The notes: generated by a model not told the origin, from the letters alone. DNA of 64,000 bases from Euglena gracilis (GCA_039621445.1 CP154957.1:27946541-28010540); one strand, 5' to 3'; shown: positions 11,650 to 21,776, counted from the stretch's first letter. Translations and numbers: made by a program.

Positions 11650-14600
11650 TCACCTTGCTCTTCTTCTTGCTGCCACCCATCCAGATCCATGGGTGAGACT
11701 GCCATCAGGGTGCCGGTTTGTCGGCGTCTTGGCAGTCGCACATCCTGTGCTGTCACTGTCAGTGAGAGCTGGTCTTGCCCTTTCACTGACATTGTCGGCG
11801 AGAGCTGCTCCGCCACAAATGACATCAAAGCTGCTGAAATGCGTTGCCAAATGTCGGCGGACATATGCTGCCTGGCCCATCCTTGACTGTCGCCTAGTGC
11901 TTGCTTGATGAGGCGGCTGATGAGTCCAGAGCCCAGTGGGCCCAAGCCGGACCATGGGTGAAAAGACAACGTTCTTAACTACCATCCTGCTGCTTGCTGT
12001 CGCATATTGGTTGGTGCTTGGTGATTTTTTTTTGGTCTCCGTGCTTGCCATGTTCTTCAATGCCTTGGACTCGTCCCACGTGAAGTCTTTGCGCAATGGG
12101 TGAAACACCACGAGGTCGACTGCCAGTGGCCCTGCTGGATCCACCGCATCCAAGGCAATGTCCGCCGGGCGCGTCTTGCCGCCAATTGCCACTTCTGTGC
12201 GGGTGTGCACCCCTTTCTCTCTGAGGACCATTGCAAGCGCATCTCGTACAGCGTTATGTCGCTGCACAAGCTTGTTCTTCTTGCAACAAAGCAAATGGTC
12301 ACCAAAGGGATCAAGGGCTTCACCACACAACGGGCACGGTGCTCCCGCTGCGCAGGTCAACAACTTTGCCCCCAGCCACCACCTCAGCAACAGCCGGTAC
12401 TTCGATGCTGGGATTTGTGTTCCGATGCCTTTGTTGGGCACAGTCTGGGCCCACGCTGTGGTGTGTGGCATTGATTGTAATCGCAACCGGCAACGATCTC
12501 GTAGGGGGAGGGCATTCTTCAAAGTCTCCTTGCGTGCCAAGTGCACCTTCTCGGACCACCATTGTTGGCTTGCATGGTCCGTTTCTGCGTCGACGGGTTT
12601 GCGCTTCTCCACCCATTCTTTGAGTGGTGCAAATTGTTGTCCCAAATGCTTTTGGAGCTCCGTCGCAACATTCACAAAGTCTGGGGGCAGTACGCATGCC
12701 TCCGGCGGGAACTTGAGCACCTGGAAGCGTTCTTGTGAGGATAAAATGCATGCCATCCTTGCCGGCGCTTGCAACACAATTGGATCCTTGATTCCCAACC
12801 CCGCCATGCGCAGGGGGAGGGTGCATTGCACCCACTGTTCATCCGAGGTTGCTGGGTGACCCAGAATGTCGTCCCACGTGCGGCGAATGATGCGTGCTGC
12901 CGATTGGAGTGGGCCCTCCAAGGAAGCGGCTTGCATGGCGCGGAGGAAGTGCATCACTTTGCAGGCATCAAGGCAATAACGCAGTAAAATGTGCTCACAC
13001 TGCGGGTCACCGAGATTGCTCAAGACATGGCACGCTTCCTGCATACGATCCACCAACACCTGCATCTCTTTCTTGCGAAACGTTGTTGACGTTGGGTGCT
13101 CCACTGGGAAGCCCAAGACTCGCAGGCCATGGCCAGGCAGCCAGGGGACTTTTGGAATGGAACGGAGCAGTTCAAAGTTTGGGCCTTCTGTGTTTAATTG
13201 TACTTGTGCTGGTCCCCAAAGGCGGCACTTCTGCAGATTCAGGTGCACCCCGAGGCGGCTGGAGCTTGCTCGGATGATTTCCAGAGAGGACGCCAAGGCC
13301 TCCAATGTGCCCACGAGGTGCCCATCATCCAGATACCATGCATTCATTGCGAGATCCCTGGGGAGCCTTGTCACCACATCTTGCCATGTCAAGGCGAAGA
13401 AGAGCGGTCCCAAGGGGTCACCCTGCTGCACTCCTTGCTCGCTGGTGAGTTTGTGGCCTTGAGAATACAAGACGGAGTGTGACGCATATGACAAGCGAGC
13501 CCAAGCTTCCAATTCCGGAGCACGTGAACGCACCGCATCGAGTAGAGCTTGCCGATCCACCGCATTGAAGGCGTTCTGGAGGTCCACCTGCAAGATGGCC
13601 CACGCCTCACCAGGTGTGTTTTGTGTTAAGGACTGCAGTCCTTGGGCGATGGTCTCACAGGCTCCCTCCATTGCCACCCCACTTTGGTTTGGTAGCAACC
13701 CTGCTGCACGTTGCTTCACCGCCGCGGAATTCATGGCAAACTTCCCCACAAATCGGCGAATTGTGTTCCCGACGGCCACTGGACGGATGTTGATGTTGCC
13801 GCTGGGGCCCGGTTTCTTCAAGGGGATCAGCGATGCAGAGGCAATGAACGGCATGGCTGACGGTGGCAGTGTCCCTTCGAGTGCTGCTTTGGTAAAGGAG
13901 CTCAGTGCTGACAGCACAAGAGACGCCGCTCCTGCATCCACCCGCACAATGTCTTGCAAATGCTGCGGTCTCAACCCATCGGGGCCCGCTGCGGATGCCT
14001 TCGGAAACGAAAGTAATGTTTCTCGTAGAATTTTCTGCAAATCCCGAAGTTCTTGACTCGAAGTCTCATTGGGAAACGGAAAGTTCTTCAACACAGGATT
14101 GGGGCAGGCCACTGGCGGTCTCCGCGGATGCAGATCTCGTAATTTGGATTGCACGTTGGGATCCACTGGGTCGTGCAGACCATCCGACATCATGTGCTTC
14201 ACGGCTTTCCCGAATGCTCCATCATCCATGAGTCCTCGCAGGGCGTTCAAAAAGGGTCGTTCTTGCAGTCTCTCCACTTTGTCTTGTAAGGATAAGGACA
14301 CGTCGCTTTTCTTTCTCTTGCGCTCTGGTCGTGGAAAGCTTTGGCGGTACTCTTCCCATAAAGAAATGATGTCGCCGTCCTTGAATCGCCGCACTCGTGA
14401 GCGTATCAGCTCCACTGCTTGGCCTTTGTGTCCCTTGCCGCCCCTTGGGGACCACAACGTCACCTTTTGGAACAGTGCCCAGTCGCGCAACGACTCCCAT
14501 GACCGCTCTCTGCACAGGCGTTGTTGCACCTCTGCCCATGCCACGCCCCACACTGTCACTGCTCCACGTGGGATGTGCCGAAAGAGCGGCCGTGAGAGGG

Positions 14601-16050
14601 ACAGGATCTCATTGATTGCGCGGGCCATAGCTGCATTTTGGGTGTCCAATGATGTTGTCAAGCCTTGGCGCGAGGAAGCCGCAGGTGGTGGTGGTGCTGG
14701 GTGCGACACTGGCGGTAATCTGGAAGGGACGGGATCCGCTCGCACCCGAAAGCAGTTCTCCCCCACGCATCGCTTTCCTTCCGGTAGCAGGCGCAAGCAA
14801 TGCCCACACACCCACCGCTGCGTCTGTAGCAGCCATGATGCAGACGGCACTTCATTGGCTGCCACATGCACTGTTGCCACGTGGTTGACCATCAACCGCT
14901 TCGCATTCCAGCCTTGGAAATTCCGTCGCAATGACTTTGTGCAAGAGGCAAAGGGGCAATGGAAGACTCCACTGTCCGCCTCCGAATCTGAGGAGTCCGG
15001 ATCTCGTTCTGCTCGTCGTTTCCGGGTTTCCCTGGTATCAGCCACCACCACCCTTGGTGTTTGCGGTTGCACTGTTGACGACGAGGCAGAAGGGATGGCC
15101 AAGTTCAACATGTCGTCGTTCTGATGTGCCACCAGGAACACTGCTCCGGCATCCTGGGGAACGTTTGGCTGTGGACCTGGGTTTGGTTCGATGTCACCAT
15201 CTGCACAAAGATCACGCAACCAAGAACCGCACGGGGCGATGGGTTTGGATTGCTTCCTGTGGCCGAGACGTGGCTCTGGACGGTGAAGATGGGGGAGGGA
15301 TGGAACAGGTGGTGATGGTGAAACCGACTGTGGGCTGGTGCTGGGGTGGGGACGGGGTGAGGAGGGAGCACTGACACAGCGGGTGCACCTCGGGGCAGGG
15401 AAGGGGAAATAGCCGGCAGTGGGGACTGCGGCAGCACCATGGGGAGGGACAGGCCCGCCCGGGCTCACCGAGGGGGAGATCCTTGGCGGCGTCTCCCTCG
15501 GATCACAGCCCAGCGCAAACGCCGCTAACGTGTGGGCCAGCCTGCTGGTGCTTTGGGGGCGTCGGTGGGATGAAGCTGCCCTCGGGGGGGAGGAGCAGGG
15601 AGACTCGCCCAGGCTCGCTGGGGGCGGGAGCCTTGGCGGCATCACCCCCAGGTCATTGCCTTTGCTACTCACGGTTTGGGCGCATCTCGGGGGCGGGAAG
15701 GGGGGATGGCCAGCAGTGGGGACTGCGGCAGCACCATGGGGAGGGACAGGCCCGCCCGGGCTCACCGAGGGGGAGATCCTTGGCGGCGTCTCCCTCGGAT
15801 CACAGCCCAGCGCAAACGCCGCTAACGTGTGGGCCAGCCTGCTGGTGCTTTGGGGGCGTCGGTGGGGTGAAGCTGCCCTCGGGGGGGAGGAGCAGGGAGA
15901 CTCGCCCAGGCTCGCTGGGGGCGGGAGCCTTGGCGGCATCACCCCCAGGTCATTGCCTTTGCTGCTCACGGTTTGGGCGCATCTCAGAATGGGGGCGTCC
16001 CCCTCTGGGGGCCCTGGGCGGCGGGCAGGATGGGGCGCCTCTTGACACAT
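11650..16050 (-). CDS. Non-LTR retrotransposon polyprotein: 2A-like, zinc finger, RT, RLE endonuclease
   Basis: This intact 1466-codon ORF encodes the replication protein of a target-primed retrotransposon. Residues about 1-211 are proline/serine-rich and contain a 99-residue segment present twice. GDIEPNPGP ends at residue 293 and matches the 2A ribosome-skipping consensus DxExNPGP. A Cys/His finger follows (CPFASCTKS ... H...H, about residues 350-385). RT motifs are IRPVAVGNTIRR, VDLQNAFNAVD (motif A), GVQQGDPLGPLFFA (motif B) and WYLDD (residues 906-909, motif C). The C-terminus has a CxxC..H..CC knuckle (CPLCGEALDPFGDHLLCC) followed by KTRPADI...VDLVV, the PD-(D/E)XK restriction-like endonuclease core. 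This domain order is that of R2-like, early-branching non-LTR clades. YLDD instead of FADD is atypical for R2. The start codon is the first ATG of the open frame. Confidence 0.88.
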   Translation of the reverse strand: MCQEAPHPARRPGPPEGDAPILRCAQTVSSKGNDLGVMPPRLPPPASLGESPCSSPPRAASPHRRPQSTSRLAHTLAAFALGCDPRETPPRISPSVSPGGPVPPHGAAAVPTAGHPPFPPPRCAQTVSSKGNDLGVMPPRLPPPASLGESPCSSPPRAASSHRRPQSTSRLAHTLAAFALGCDPRETPPRISPSVSPGGPVPPHGAAAVPTAGYFPFPAPRCTRCVSAPSSPRPHPSTSPQSVSPSPPVPSLPHLHRPEPRLGHRKQSKPIAPCGSWLRDLCADGDIEPNPGPQPNVPQDAGAVFLVAHQNDDMLNLAIPSASSSTVQPQTPRVVVADTRETRKRRAERDPDSSDSEADSGVFHCPFASCTKSLRRNFQGWNAKRLMVNHVATVHVAANEVPSASWLLQTQRWVCGHCLRLLPEGKRCVGENCFRVRADPVPSRLPPVSHPAPPPPAASSRQGLTTSLDTQNAAMARAINEILSLSRPLFRHIPRGAVTVWGVAWAEVQQRLCRERSWESLRDWALFQKVTLWSPRGGKGHKGQAVELIRSRVRRFKDGDIISLWEEYRQSFPRPERKRKKSDVSLSLQDKVERLQERPFLNALRGLMDDGAFGKAVKHMMSDGLHDPVDPNVQSKLRDLHPRRPPVACPNPVLKNFPFPNETSSQELRDLQKILRETLLSFPKASAAGPDGLRPQHLQDIVRVDAGAASLVLSALSSFTKAALEGTLPPSAMPFIASASLIPLKKPGPSGNINIRPVAVGNTIRRFVGKFAMNSAAVKQRAAGLLPNQSGVAMEGACETIAQGLQSLTQNTPGEAWAILQVDLQNAFNAVDRQALLDAVRSRAPELEAWARLSYASHSVLYSQGHKLTSEQGVQQGDPLGPLFFALTWQDVVTRLPRDLAMNAWYLDDGHLVGTLEALASSLEIIRASSSRLGVHLNLQKCRLWGPAQVQLNTEGPNFELLRSIPKVPWLPGHGLRVLGFPVEHPTSTTFRKKEMQVLVDRMQEACHVLSNLGDPQCEHILLRYCLDACKVMHFLRAMQAASLEGPLQSAARIIRRTWDDILGHPATSDEQWVQCTLPLRMAGLGIKDPIVLQAPARMACILSSQERFQVLKFPPEACVLPPDFVNVATELQKHLGQQFAPLKEWVEKRKPVDAETDHASQQWWSEKVHLARKETLKNALPLRDRCRLRLQSMPHTTAWAQTVPNKGIGTQIPASKYRLLLRWWLGAKLLTCAAGAPCPLCGEALDPFGDHLLCCKKNKLVQRHNAVRDALAMVLREKGVHTRTEVAIGGKTRPADIALDAVDPAGPLAVDLVVFHPLRKDFTWDESKALKNMASTETKKKSPSTNQYATASSRMVVKNVVFSPMVRLGPTGLWTHQPPHQASTRRQSRMGQAAYVRRHLATHFSSFDVICGGAALADNVSERARPALTDSDSTGCATAKTPTNRHPDGSLTHGSGWVAARRRAR
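15417..16010. repeat. 297-bp tandem duplication inside the retrotransposon ORF
   Basis: Two head-to-tail copies (starting near 15417 and 15714; GACTGCGGCAGCACCATGGG at 15424 and 15721) are nearly identical. The period of 297 bp is exactly 99 codons, so the reading frame is kept and the protein carries a duplicated proline-rich N-terminal block. Confidence 0.9.
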
Positions 16051-16440
16051 GGGAGGAACAGGGGCGTCCCCCTGTCCTTGGATGTTGGGGGCAGAGGGCG
16101 GAGTTGACGGAGTGGACTGTGGAAGGTCAGAGATCTGTACTTTTGTCTAAAGAAATCTCAGATGATGTCAAGCAAAACAAACAATTCAGGGCATGAGGGC
16201 TGATGACTCTGCAGCTAGGATCAGGAAAATCTTATTAGGAATTGGTAATGTGGTAAATTAGGCCAAAATCTGCCCGGCGGCCACATATTCTTATTCCGAG
16301 GTTTCCGGCCGTCCCAGATCTGTGCAGCGGATCCTAATTCAGCTTCGCTTTTTTCCCAAAAATATGTCGCAGTCTGCCGTCCGTCGTCGAGGTTGAGAAA
16401 CACAGACTTTGACCAAAGCCATGTTGCTTTATAAACACAG

Positions 16441-16808
16441 CCTTAAATATCTGCGTCTTAAACGCAGACTCTGACCTGAGTCTGCGTTTCGAAACGCAGA
16501 CTCATGTCAGAGTCTGCGTTTAAGACGCAGTTCTTGATATAGAGAACCTTTTTACATTACCTATGAAGGAAATTAGACCAATGGAAACAAAAAATTTTCC
16601 GGTCGAATGTTGCACGAATATTCGACAGTATTTCACAACATTCGAACGTTCGAATATTTTGAAACATTCGAATATTCGTCGAATATTCGAATGTTCGAAG
16701 CAGCCTTTATATCAAGAACTGCGTCTTAAACGCAGACTCTGACCTGAGTCTGCGTTTCGAAACGCAGACTCAGGTCAGAGTCTACGTTTAAGACGCAGTT
16801 ATTTAAGG
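16441..16808. repeat. Nested palindrome core of the foldback element
   Basis: Two copies of a compound palindrome (GCGTCTTAAACGCAGACTC, then CTGAGTCTGCGTTTCGAAAC, then the mirror) lie at about 16448-16533 and 16711-16798, in inverted order around a centre. The centre is made of TTCGAA/GAATATTCG palindromes at 16600-16700. AGAACCTTTTTACATTA also appears just outside the foldback element at 10030. The structure is palindromes within a palindrome within a palindrome, with no coding. Confidence 0.8.
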
Positions 16809-17750
16809 CTGTGTTTATAAAGCAACATGGCTTTGGTCAAAGTCTGTGTTTCTCAACCTCGACGACGGACGGCAGACTGACGACAGATTTTTGGGACAAA
16901 GCGAAGCTGAATTAGGATCCGCTGCACAGCTCTGGGACGGCTGGAAACCTCAGAATAAGAATATGTGGCCGCCGTGCAGCTTTTGGCCACCGTCTGTGGT
17001 CTTCCGAACTAGAATCCTTTCGAAATAGTGGTAACATTACCGTTAAACATGGGAACATATGTGAAAGATGACACAAGATTCCTTCCTTTTGCATCCCCCA
17101 TTTTGCGTGCTTCACTTTGCAACGTTGATGAGAATGCTTTGGGCGCTGCACCCACGATCCAAGAGTTCTTTGGTGGGCTCCCAAAAGTTGATGAACAAAG
17201 ATGTTACCTAACCTAACCTTGTATGGTGATATTTTTGGGGAGCTACCCTCTAGGCCACTTGGGACAGAAAAAAGCACCCTCACCCCCCCCTCAAAGTGCC
17301 CCCCTCAGAGTGGTCAAAAATTTTGGCAAATTTGTCCCCCCCCCCCCTCAAAGTGGTCATTTCCTCTTGGCGCCGAATGAGCCTAAGCCCAAAAATTGAC
17401 CCAAAGTGTCCCCTCCCTGCCGTTTTTGGCAAATTTGTTCCCCCGCCCCTCAAAGTGGTCATTTTCTCTTGGCGCCTAAGCCCAAAAATTAACTGCCGCC
17501 ATTTTCTCTTGGCGCCGAAGGCGCCAAAGCCCAAAAATTGACCCCCCCCCCCAAATTTTTTTCTTTCTGCATCATTGGGATGTTTCCGGGTCCAAATACT
17601 GTGAACACGGTTTTCTTGGTCGGAGTCCGTGTTTAGAAACACAGACTTAGGTCAAAGTCTGTGTTTCTAAACACGGACTTCGGCACGTCAAAGTCTGTGT
17701 TTAGAAACACAGACTTTGACCAAAGCCATGTTGCTATAAACACAGCCTTA

Positions 17751-18396
17751 ACATACACATTTCTTCAGGTCATCATTCTGAACCACAGTGATCAGATTGG
17801 CCTCCGTGCTGGACTGCCACATTGCCTGCAAGTTCACCACCATCCAGACGAAGATTGACTTGGGCCATGCGTGGGGAACAATCAGGACTCAGGATTTGCC
17901 GAGCGAATTCCCAGAGACTTTTTTGCCCTCCCGTTCAGTCCCCCCCAAACCAAGTCCCTTTAGCCTGAATGCAGGGGGGGGGAACATTCAACTTGCATGT
18001 TTTTTTGCATTTTTTTGCATAGTCAGGTCTCATTTTTCCCCACCCACAAAGTCCCGTCCCCCCCCCCCCGAAAAAGTCCCCTCCGACATGTTCCTGTTTT
18101 TTTTGTCCCCCCCCAATATCTCGTTCTGCCCCCCCCCCCCACCCAGATGTGGATGCTGTCAAACCCTGGAAGTGATGAAGTCTTTCCATTTGCCATGGTC
18201 CTGGCATCACCTGGTTATTATTGGTCAGGGATTTGTGGACAGAAGTTGAGATTTAAACAACTCAGCGAACTGCAGTTGCTTCCCACGAGGATTTTGTTCT
18301 GTTTTCAGTGTTCACGGGTCAAAAAACTTTTACACCGTACACGGGAAAAATTTTTGAATTTTTGAATTCTTGTTGCATGATAGTTTGTTGGAAACT
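17751..18396. other. Intergenic, no gene recognised
   Basis: G-runs and C-runs of 8-11 nt occur at 17976, 18056, 18110 and 18130. Short open frames (for example across 17788-18249) show no recognisable domain and are probably not genes. Confidence 0.3.
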
Positions 18397-18594
18397 GTTC
18401 GGAGTGTCTTTTCAGGAATTTACTTGGCCACTGGCTTTGTTTTGAACTTATGTTAGATTTTCAGGCAAGCAAGACCAAATCCAGACTTCTGAGGCATTGT
18501 GTACAGTTTGATTGCTCCCTACAGAAATGAATTAGGAGCACCTATTTTTCGCTATTCCTACTGTGTCTTCTGCCAGCCGCCCTCCCACACACCC
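18397..18594. repeat. Direct repeat, left copy (~200 bp)
   Basis: The segment from GAGTGTCTTTTCAGGAATTT to CTTCTGCCAGCCGCCCTCCC is repeated at 20104-20490. The right copy is interrupted by a 202-bp inverted-repeat element. The two copies enclose a DIRS-like coding fragment at 18.6-20.1 kb, so they may be remnants of terminal or internal repeats of that element. Confidence 0.75.
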
Positions 18595-19659
18595 CTCCCA
18601 GGCCATAGCAGACCACCTACGAAGTTAGGCGGCTGGCAATGAAATGGGGAAGTTTTTTTTTTCGGGAGGGGGCGCTGTCCACGGGGGGTTGGGGCACAGT
18701 CCAGGGGGTACTGTACAAGAGAACCACTTAAAGCGTAAAACAGCTGCTGCCACCAAGGCCAGTCCAATACAACACTCCATGACCCCCCCCTTGCCCACTC
18801 CTGGGCCCATTTGGGACGCCATCTGAGGAACCTGTGGTTTCCCCCCAGAAACCACAAGTTATCCCAGAAGGCCCCCCAGAAGCCCAGGCCGGCTCGGGTT
18901 GCCAATTGTGAATGCCAGGGCAGGGCCCCCTTGAAGCGGCACCCACAAAATGGCAGGGCCAGGAACAAACAATTTTCAAAAATCCAGAATTGACATTGAA
19001 ATCCCCAATTCTTGATTCAACCCGTTTTGAGACGATTTGGTGAACTTTCTTCTGCCCAAAATTGTGTGCATTGATCCGAGCCGAGTCAGGCACCAATGAC
19101 TGCCCATATATTTACAGCACAATTGGACAATGAAGGACAATTGACTAGAATTGCACAGTGTGTGGTGTGGCACAAGGGGCTGCTGGGCCCAAAAATGCTG
19201 AAGCATTTGCCTCCCAACCCATCACAGCAGTGCAAAAACTTTGGAACAGGAAATGACGTGTGCAATTTTGCTGGTGTGTCCTGGGGCTACTGGGTCAAAT
19301 TTGCTTTTGGAAAGTGCCTCCCAACCCATAAATGGTGTGGCGAAAGGGGCTTCTTGGCCCGAACTTTCCAGCAACGGACTCCCAACCCAAACAAAAGGCA
19401 CAAATGCAACAGAAAGGGGTTTCACTGAAATTCCGGTTCACAACTCCTCCATCCATTCTTGACATTCATTCTCCTCCATCTCCTTCTTCGAGTGGCATTG
19501 GCTGCCCAACTGGGAACAACCTTGCAGTCCTGCAGCTCACAAGGCTCATTGAGCCAACTGTCATCAAACTCTCCAATGGACTTCACCAGTAAAGCCCACA
19601 CTGGCCATTTCGTCCCTTTGCAGGGCCTGCCATCCAACTCAAAAAACCGCACTCCAGTT

Positions 19660-20094
19660 TCAAAATATACCTTCTTCTCGGACAGCAGCAGCAGAGCTTG
19701 TAACCATGATGAACTCCACCCTGGGGCTATACAGATTATGGAGTAGGGCTGCAGCACAATCTTGTAGGCAACCTCTGGCCACGGACCAAGGACCAGGAGG
19801 ATTGCACCACAATGGCACATCCGTGGGCCAATTCTGATGTAATGAGTCTTCTTCCAGGCTGAAATACTTGTCACACCTTGAATTACTTGAGCTTGCAAAA
19901 AGATCAATTTGGGGATCCACCCCCAATTCCTGGCAGATGTGCTTGAAATGGTGATATCGACTTCCCTGACATACTTCCCCTGGACAGGTTCGGGAGAACC
20001 TTGACTGACAAATGTCCTCCAGTCCGGACTTTCTTGCTGCACTTCCTTCCCCTGGCACAGCCAATGGCGCCAGACCAGGCAGCCATGTACACAA
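19660..20094 (-). pseudogene. DIRS-like retroelement fragment (post-RNase H region)
   Basis: The minus-strand frame contains VDPQIDLFASSSNSRCDKYF and then VPLWCNPPGPW. The phrase DLFAS..N....F is a signature just downstream of RNase H in DIRS-type elements, and the intact DIRS element at 49.7-54.2 kb has the matching TDLFASPGNRKLPQF. The PLWCNPP phrase resembles the domain that follows in such elements. The fragment lacks RT and recombinase and is flanked by direct repeats. An overlapping 236-aa frame (19422-20132) on the same strand suggests a frameshift. Confidence 0.6.
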
Positions 20095-20103
20095 TGTGTT
20101 CTG

Positions 20104-20490
20104 AGTGTCTTTTCAGGAATTTCCTTGGCCACTGGTTTTTTATTGAACTTAACGTGACCCCCCCCCCCCTAAATGGCACCCCCCGGGAGCGTTTTGACCC
20201 CCTGGCGACAATTAGGGGGGCTGACAATTAGGGGGGGGGGTTACTCAATTTACCCTACCCGTCCATGGGTCCATGGGTAACCCCCCCTAATTGTCGCCCC
20301 CAAGGGGGGGGGCTACAATTAGGGGGGGTGACATATAGGGGGGGGTCACGTTATCTTAAATTTTCAGGCAAGCAAGACCAAATCCAGACTTCTGAGGCAT
20401 TGTGTACAGTTTGATTGCTCCCTACAGAAATGAATTAGGAGCACCTATTTTTCGCTATTCCTACTGTGTCTTCTGCCAGCCGCCCTCCCA
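20104..20490. repeat. Direct repeat, right copy, interrupted
   Basis: This is the second copy of the 18397-18594 segment, nearly identical from TTTTCAGGCAAGCAAGACCA onward. It is split by the inverted-repeat element at 20151-20352. Confidence 0.75.
20151..20352. mobile_element. Short TIR element (MITE-like), 202 bp
   Basis: It begins AACGTGACCCCCCC and ends GGGGGGGTCACGTT, giving terminal inverted repeats. It sits inside one copy of a duplicated sequence and is absent from the other copy (18397-18594), which serves as the empty site. The interior is short G/C-run hairpins around TACCCTACCCGTCC. A target duplication is not clear. Confidence 0.6.
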
Positions 20491-21173
20491 CAAGTTGACA
20501 ATTCTGATTCCTCCTGGGGTGTGTTGCCCCCTCCCCAGTTGCGTGGTTCAGGGGTAGGGGCTTATTTTCGTCGTGGACAGACTGGGGGGGGGGGTCGGTT
20601 CAGCCGAGACCCCCCCACCCGGAGTTCACGGCGCGGAAAACTTTTTGAAATATTTGCGGCATGTTTCGCAATTTTTTTTTGCTCCCGTTGAAGCAGGGCC
20701 TTAAAAGAATTAAGGTCCGCCAAACCTGCCGGTTTTTGCAGAAACACGTAGATCACAGGTCGTTGGTCTCTCGAACGACAGGGTCAAAAAGCGGTATTTC
20801 ACAGGCAGGTAACAAAAATGGCAGTTCTAGAGGGAACTCGTCTCTCACGCCGACAGTCACGCCAAAAATCACCGGTCGAGAAAAGACTGTTCGGCCTGGG
20901 CCGACAGTCGGGATTTCATCGGACGAAAATTTGCTTTTCGACATTCATGCCAGTCGAGATTCCAAAGGGGGAGGTAGAAGGGAAGAAAGGAAAAACAAGG
21001 GAAACAGGACGTTGTTTCTCAACACACCACCCACGGAAGGTATCTTGGTTAGGAACTTCCTCGTGGTTCAAAAATGTGTGTGCTTAAACTCGGTGGTTTT
21101 CATCACGCCGAGGGGGGATCCTCGTCGGGATTAAAACGCCATTAAACCCGACGAGTTTAATACCAAACCAGTT
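20491..21173. other. Spacer, no gene recognised
   Basis: The region has mixed composition with small basic open frames (for example 20661-21134) that show no domain. A palindromic phrase around AAACTCGGTGG/CCCGACGAGTTTAATACC lies at 21085-21165. Confidence 0.3.
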
Positions 21174-21776
21174 TTAGCACCAAATACTTTTAAACACTCC
21201 CCTGTAAGTGATTGGGTCACTGAAGGGTGGTGCATCAGCACTGTTGTAGGCACTCACCAGCAGCGATTGGGCGGGTGCCATCAGCTGCCGGTTCACCACC
21301 CTTCTGTGGGTTGGCGGCCGCCTTACGTAGGGTGTGAGGGTTGCCGATGATAGAATCAGAGCCATCAGGGGGTGGACTCCTTTGGAGATGCAATCTGTGA
21401 CAAATTTGTCCAAGCATTCAAGGATATCCTCGGCTCGCGATCCTGGCAAGTCTGCCAACATGCTTCGCAAGTGGTCTGGCCGGAGCCCAAACGGTCCCGG
21501 AGCAGAGTCATTTGGGAATGTGCAAATGAGTTTCTGTAAACCAAACGTTCGGTCCCGCAAGGTTTCCGGGTCTCTCGCAAATTGTAATTGGTGAGACAGG
21601 TCCCGGTCCAAAACCAGGGGGATCTTCAAATGGGTGGAGAGCATGCAGCCGAGCCATGACAGCAGGGTATGACGACTCCTGTACTCCGTCAGAAGTGAGA
21701 AGCGACATGCCTTGGAGATGGCGCCAACAAAAAACAAGAGTTTCAACCCGGTTGAGAAGGCGCTCCATGTGGACAC
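21174..21776 (-). pseudogene. Non-LTR retrotransposon fragment (RT N-terminal part)
   Basis: The minus-strand frame contains SAPGPFGLRPDHLRSMLADL followed by SKGVHPLMALILSSATLTP. It parallels ASAAGPDGLRPQHLQDI...LPPSAMPFIASASLIP of the intact retrotransposon at 11.6-16 kb. It therefore covers the start of an RT domain but lacks the catalytic YLDD/FADD region and the endonuclease. It is a diverged relative, not a recent copy. Confidence 0.65.

Larger units (their letters stand above)
11031..16261 (-). mobile_element. Non-LTR retrotransposon (restriction-like endonuclease type), full-length insertion
   Basis: Read on the minus strand, the element runs from about 16261 (5' end) to 11031 (3' end). 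It holds a 1466-aa ORF, a short 3' region, a 10-bp tandem repeat tract and a terminal A-rich tail (AAAAAAAAAGAAAAAAAAAA as read on that strand). Both flanks carry GGCCAA, a likely target duplication. The host site is one arm of the foldback element, whose opposite arm reads uninterrupted across the matching position. The 5' boundary is approximate. Confidence 0.75.
10046..17750. mobile_element. Large foldback element with ~1-kb inverted arms, split by a nested retrotransposon
   Basis: The left arm (10046-11030) and right arm (about 16984-17750) are near-complete reverse complements. They match in order from the outer palindromes of AAGTCTGTGTTTC, through the G-run repeats with TTTGGCGCC, the segment with GTGGGTGCAGCGCCCAGAGC, and CCACAGACGG. 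The outer ends read TAAGGCTGTG...CACAGCCTTA and are flanked on both sides by ACAT, a possible 4-bp target duplication. A non-LTR retrotransposon occupies 11031-16261. Removing it would restore a palindrome of about 2.5 kb. No transposase is encoded, so the element is non-autonomous. Confidence 0.75.

Noticed and set aside
13565-15124. Plus-strand ORFs (163, 108, 351 aa) antisense to the retrotransposon
   Set aside because: Shadow frames opposite the intact 1466-aa polyprotein.
15419-16196. Plus-strand ORFs (208, 237 aa) over the 297-bp duplication
   Set aside because: Antisense to the retrotransposon N-terminus. Openness is due to GC-rich repeat composition.
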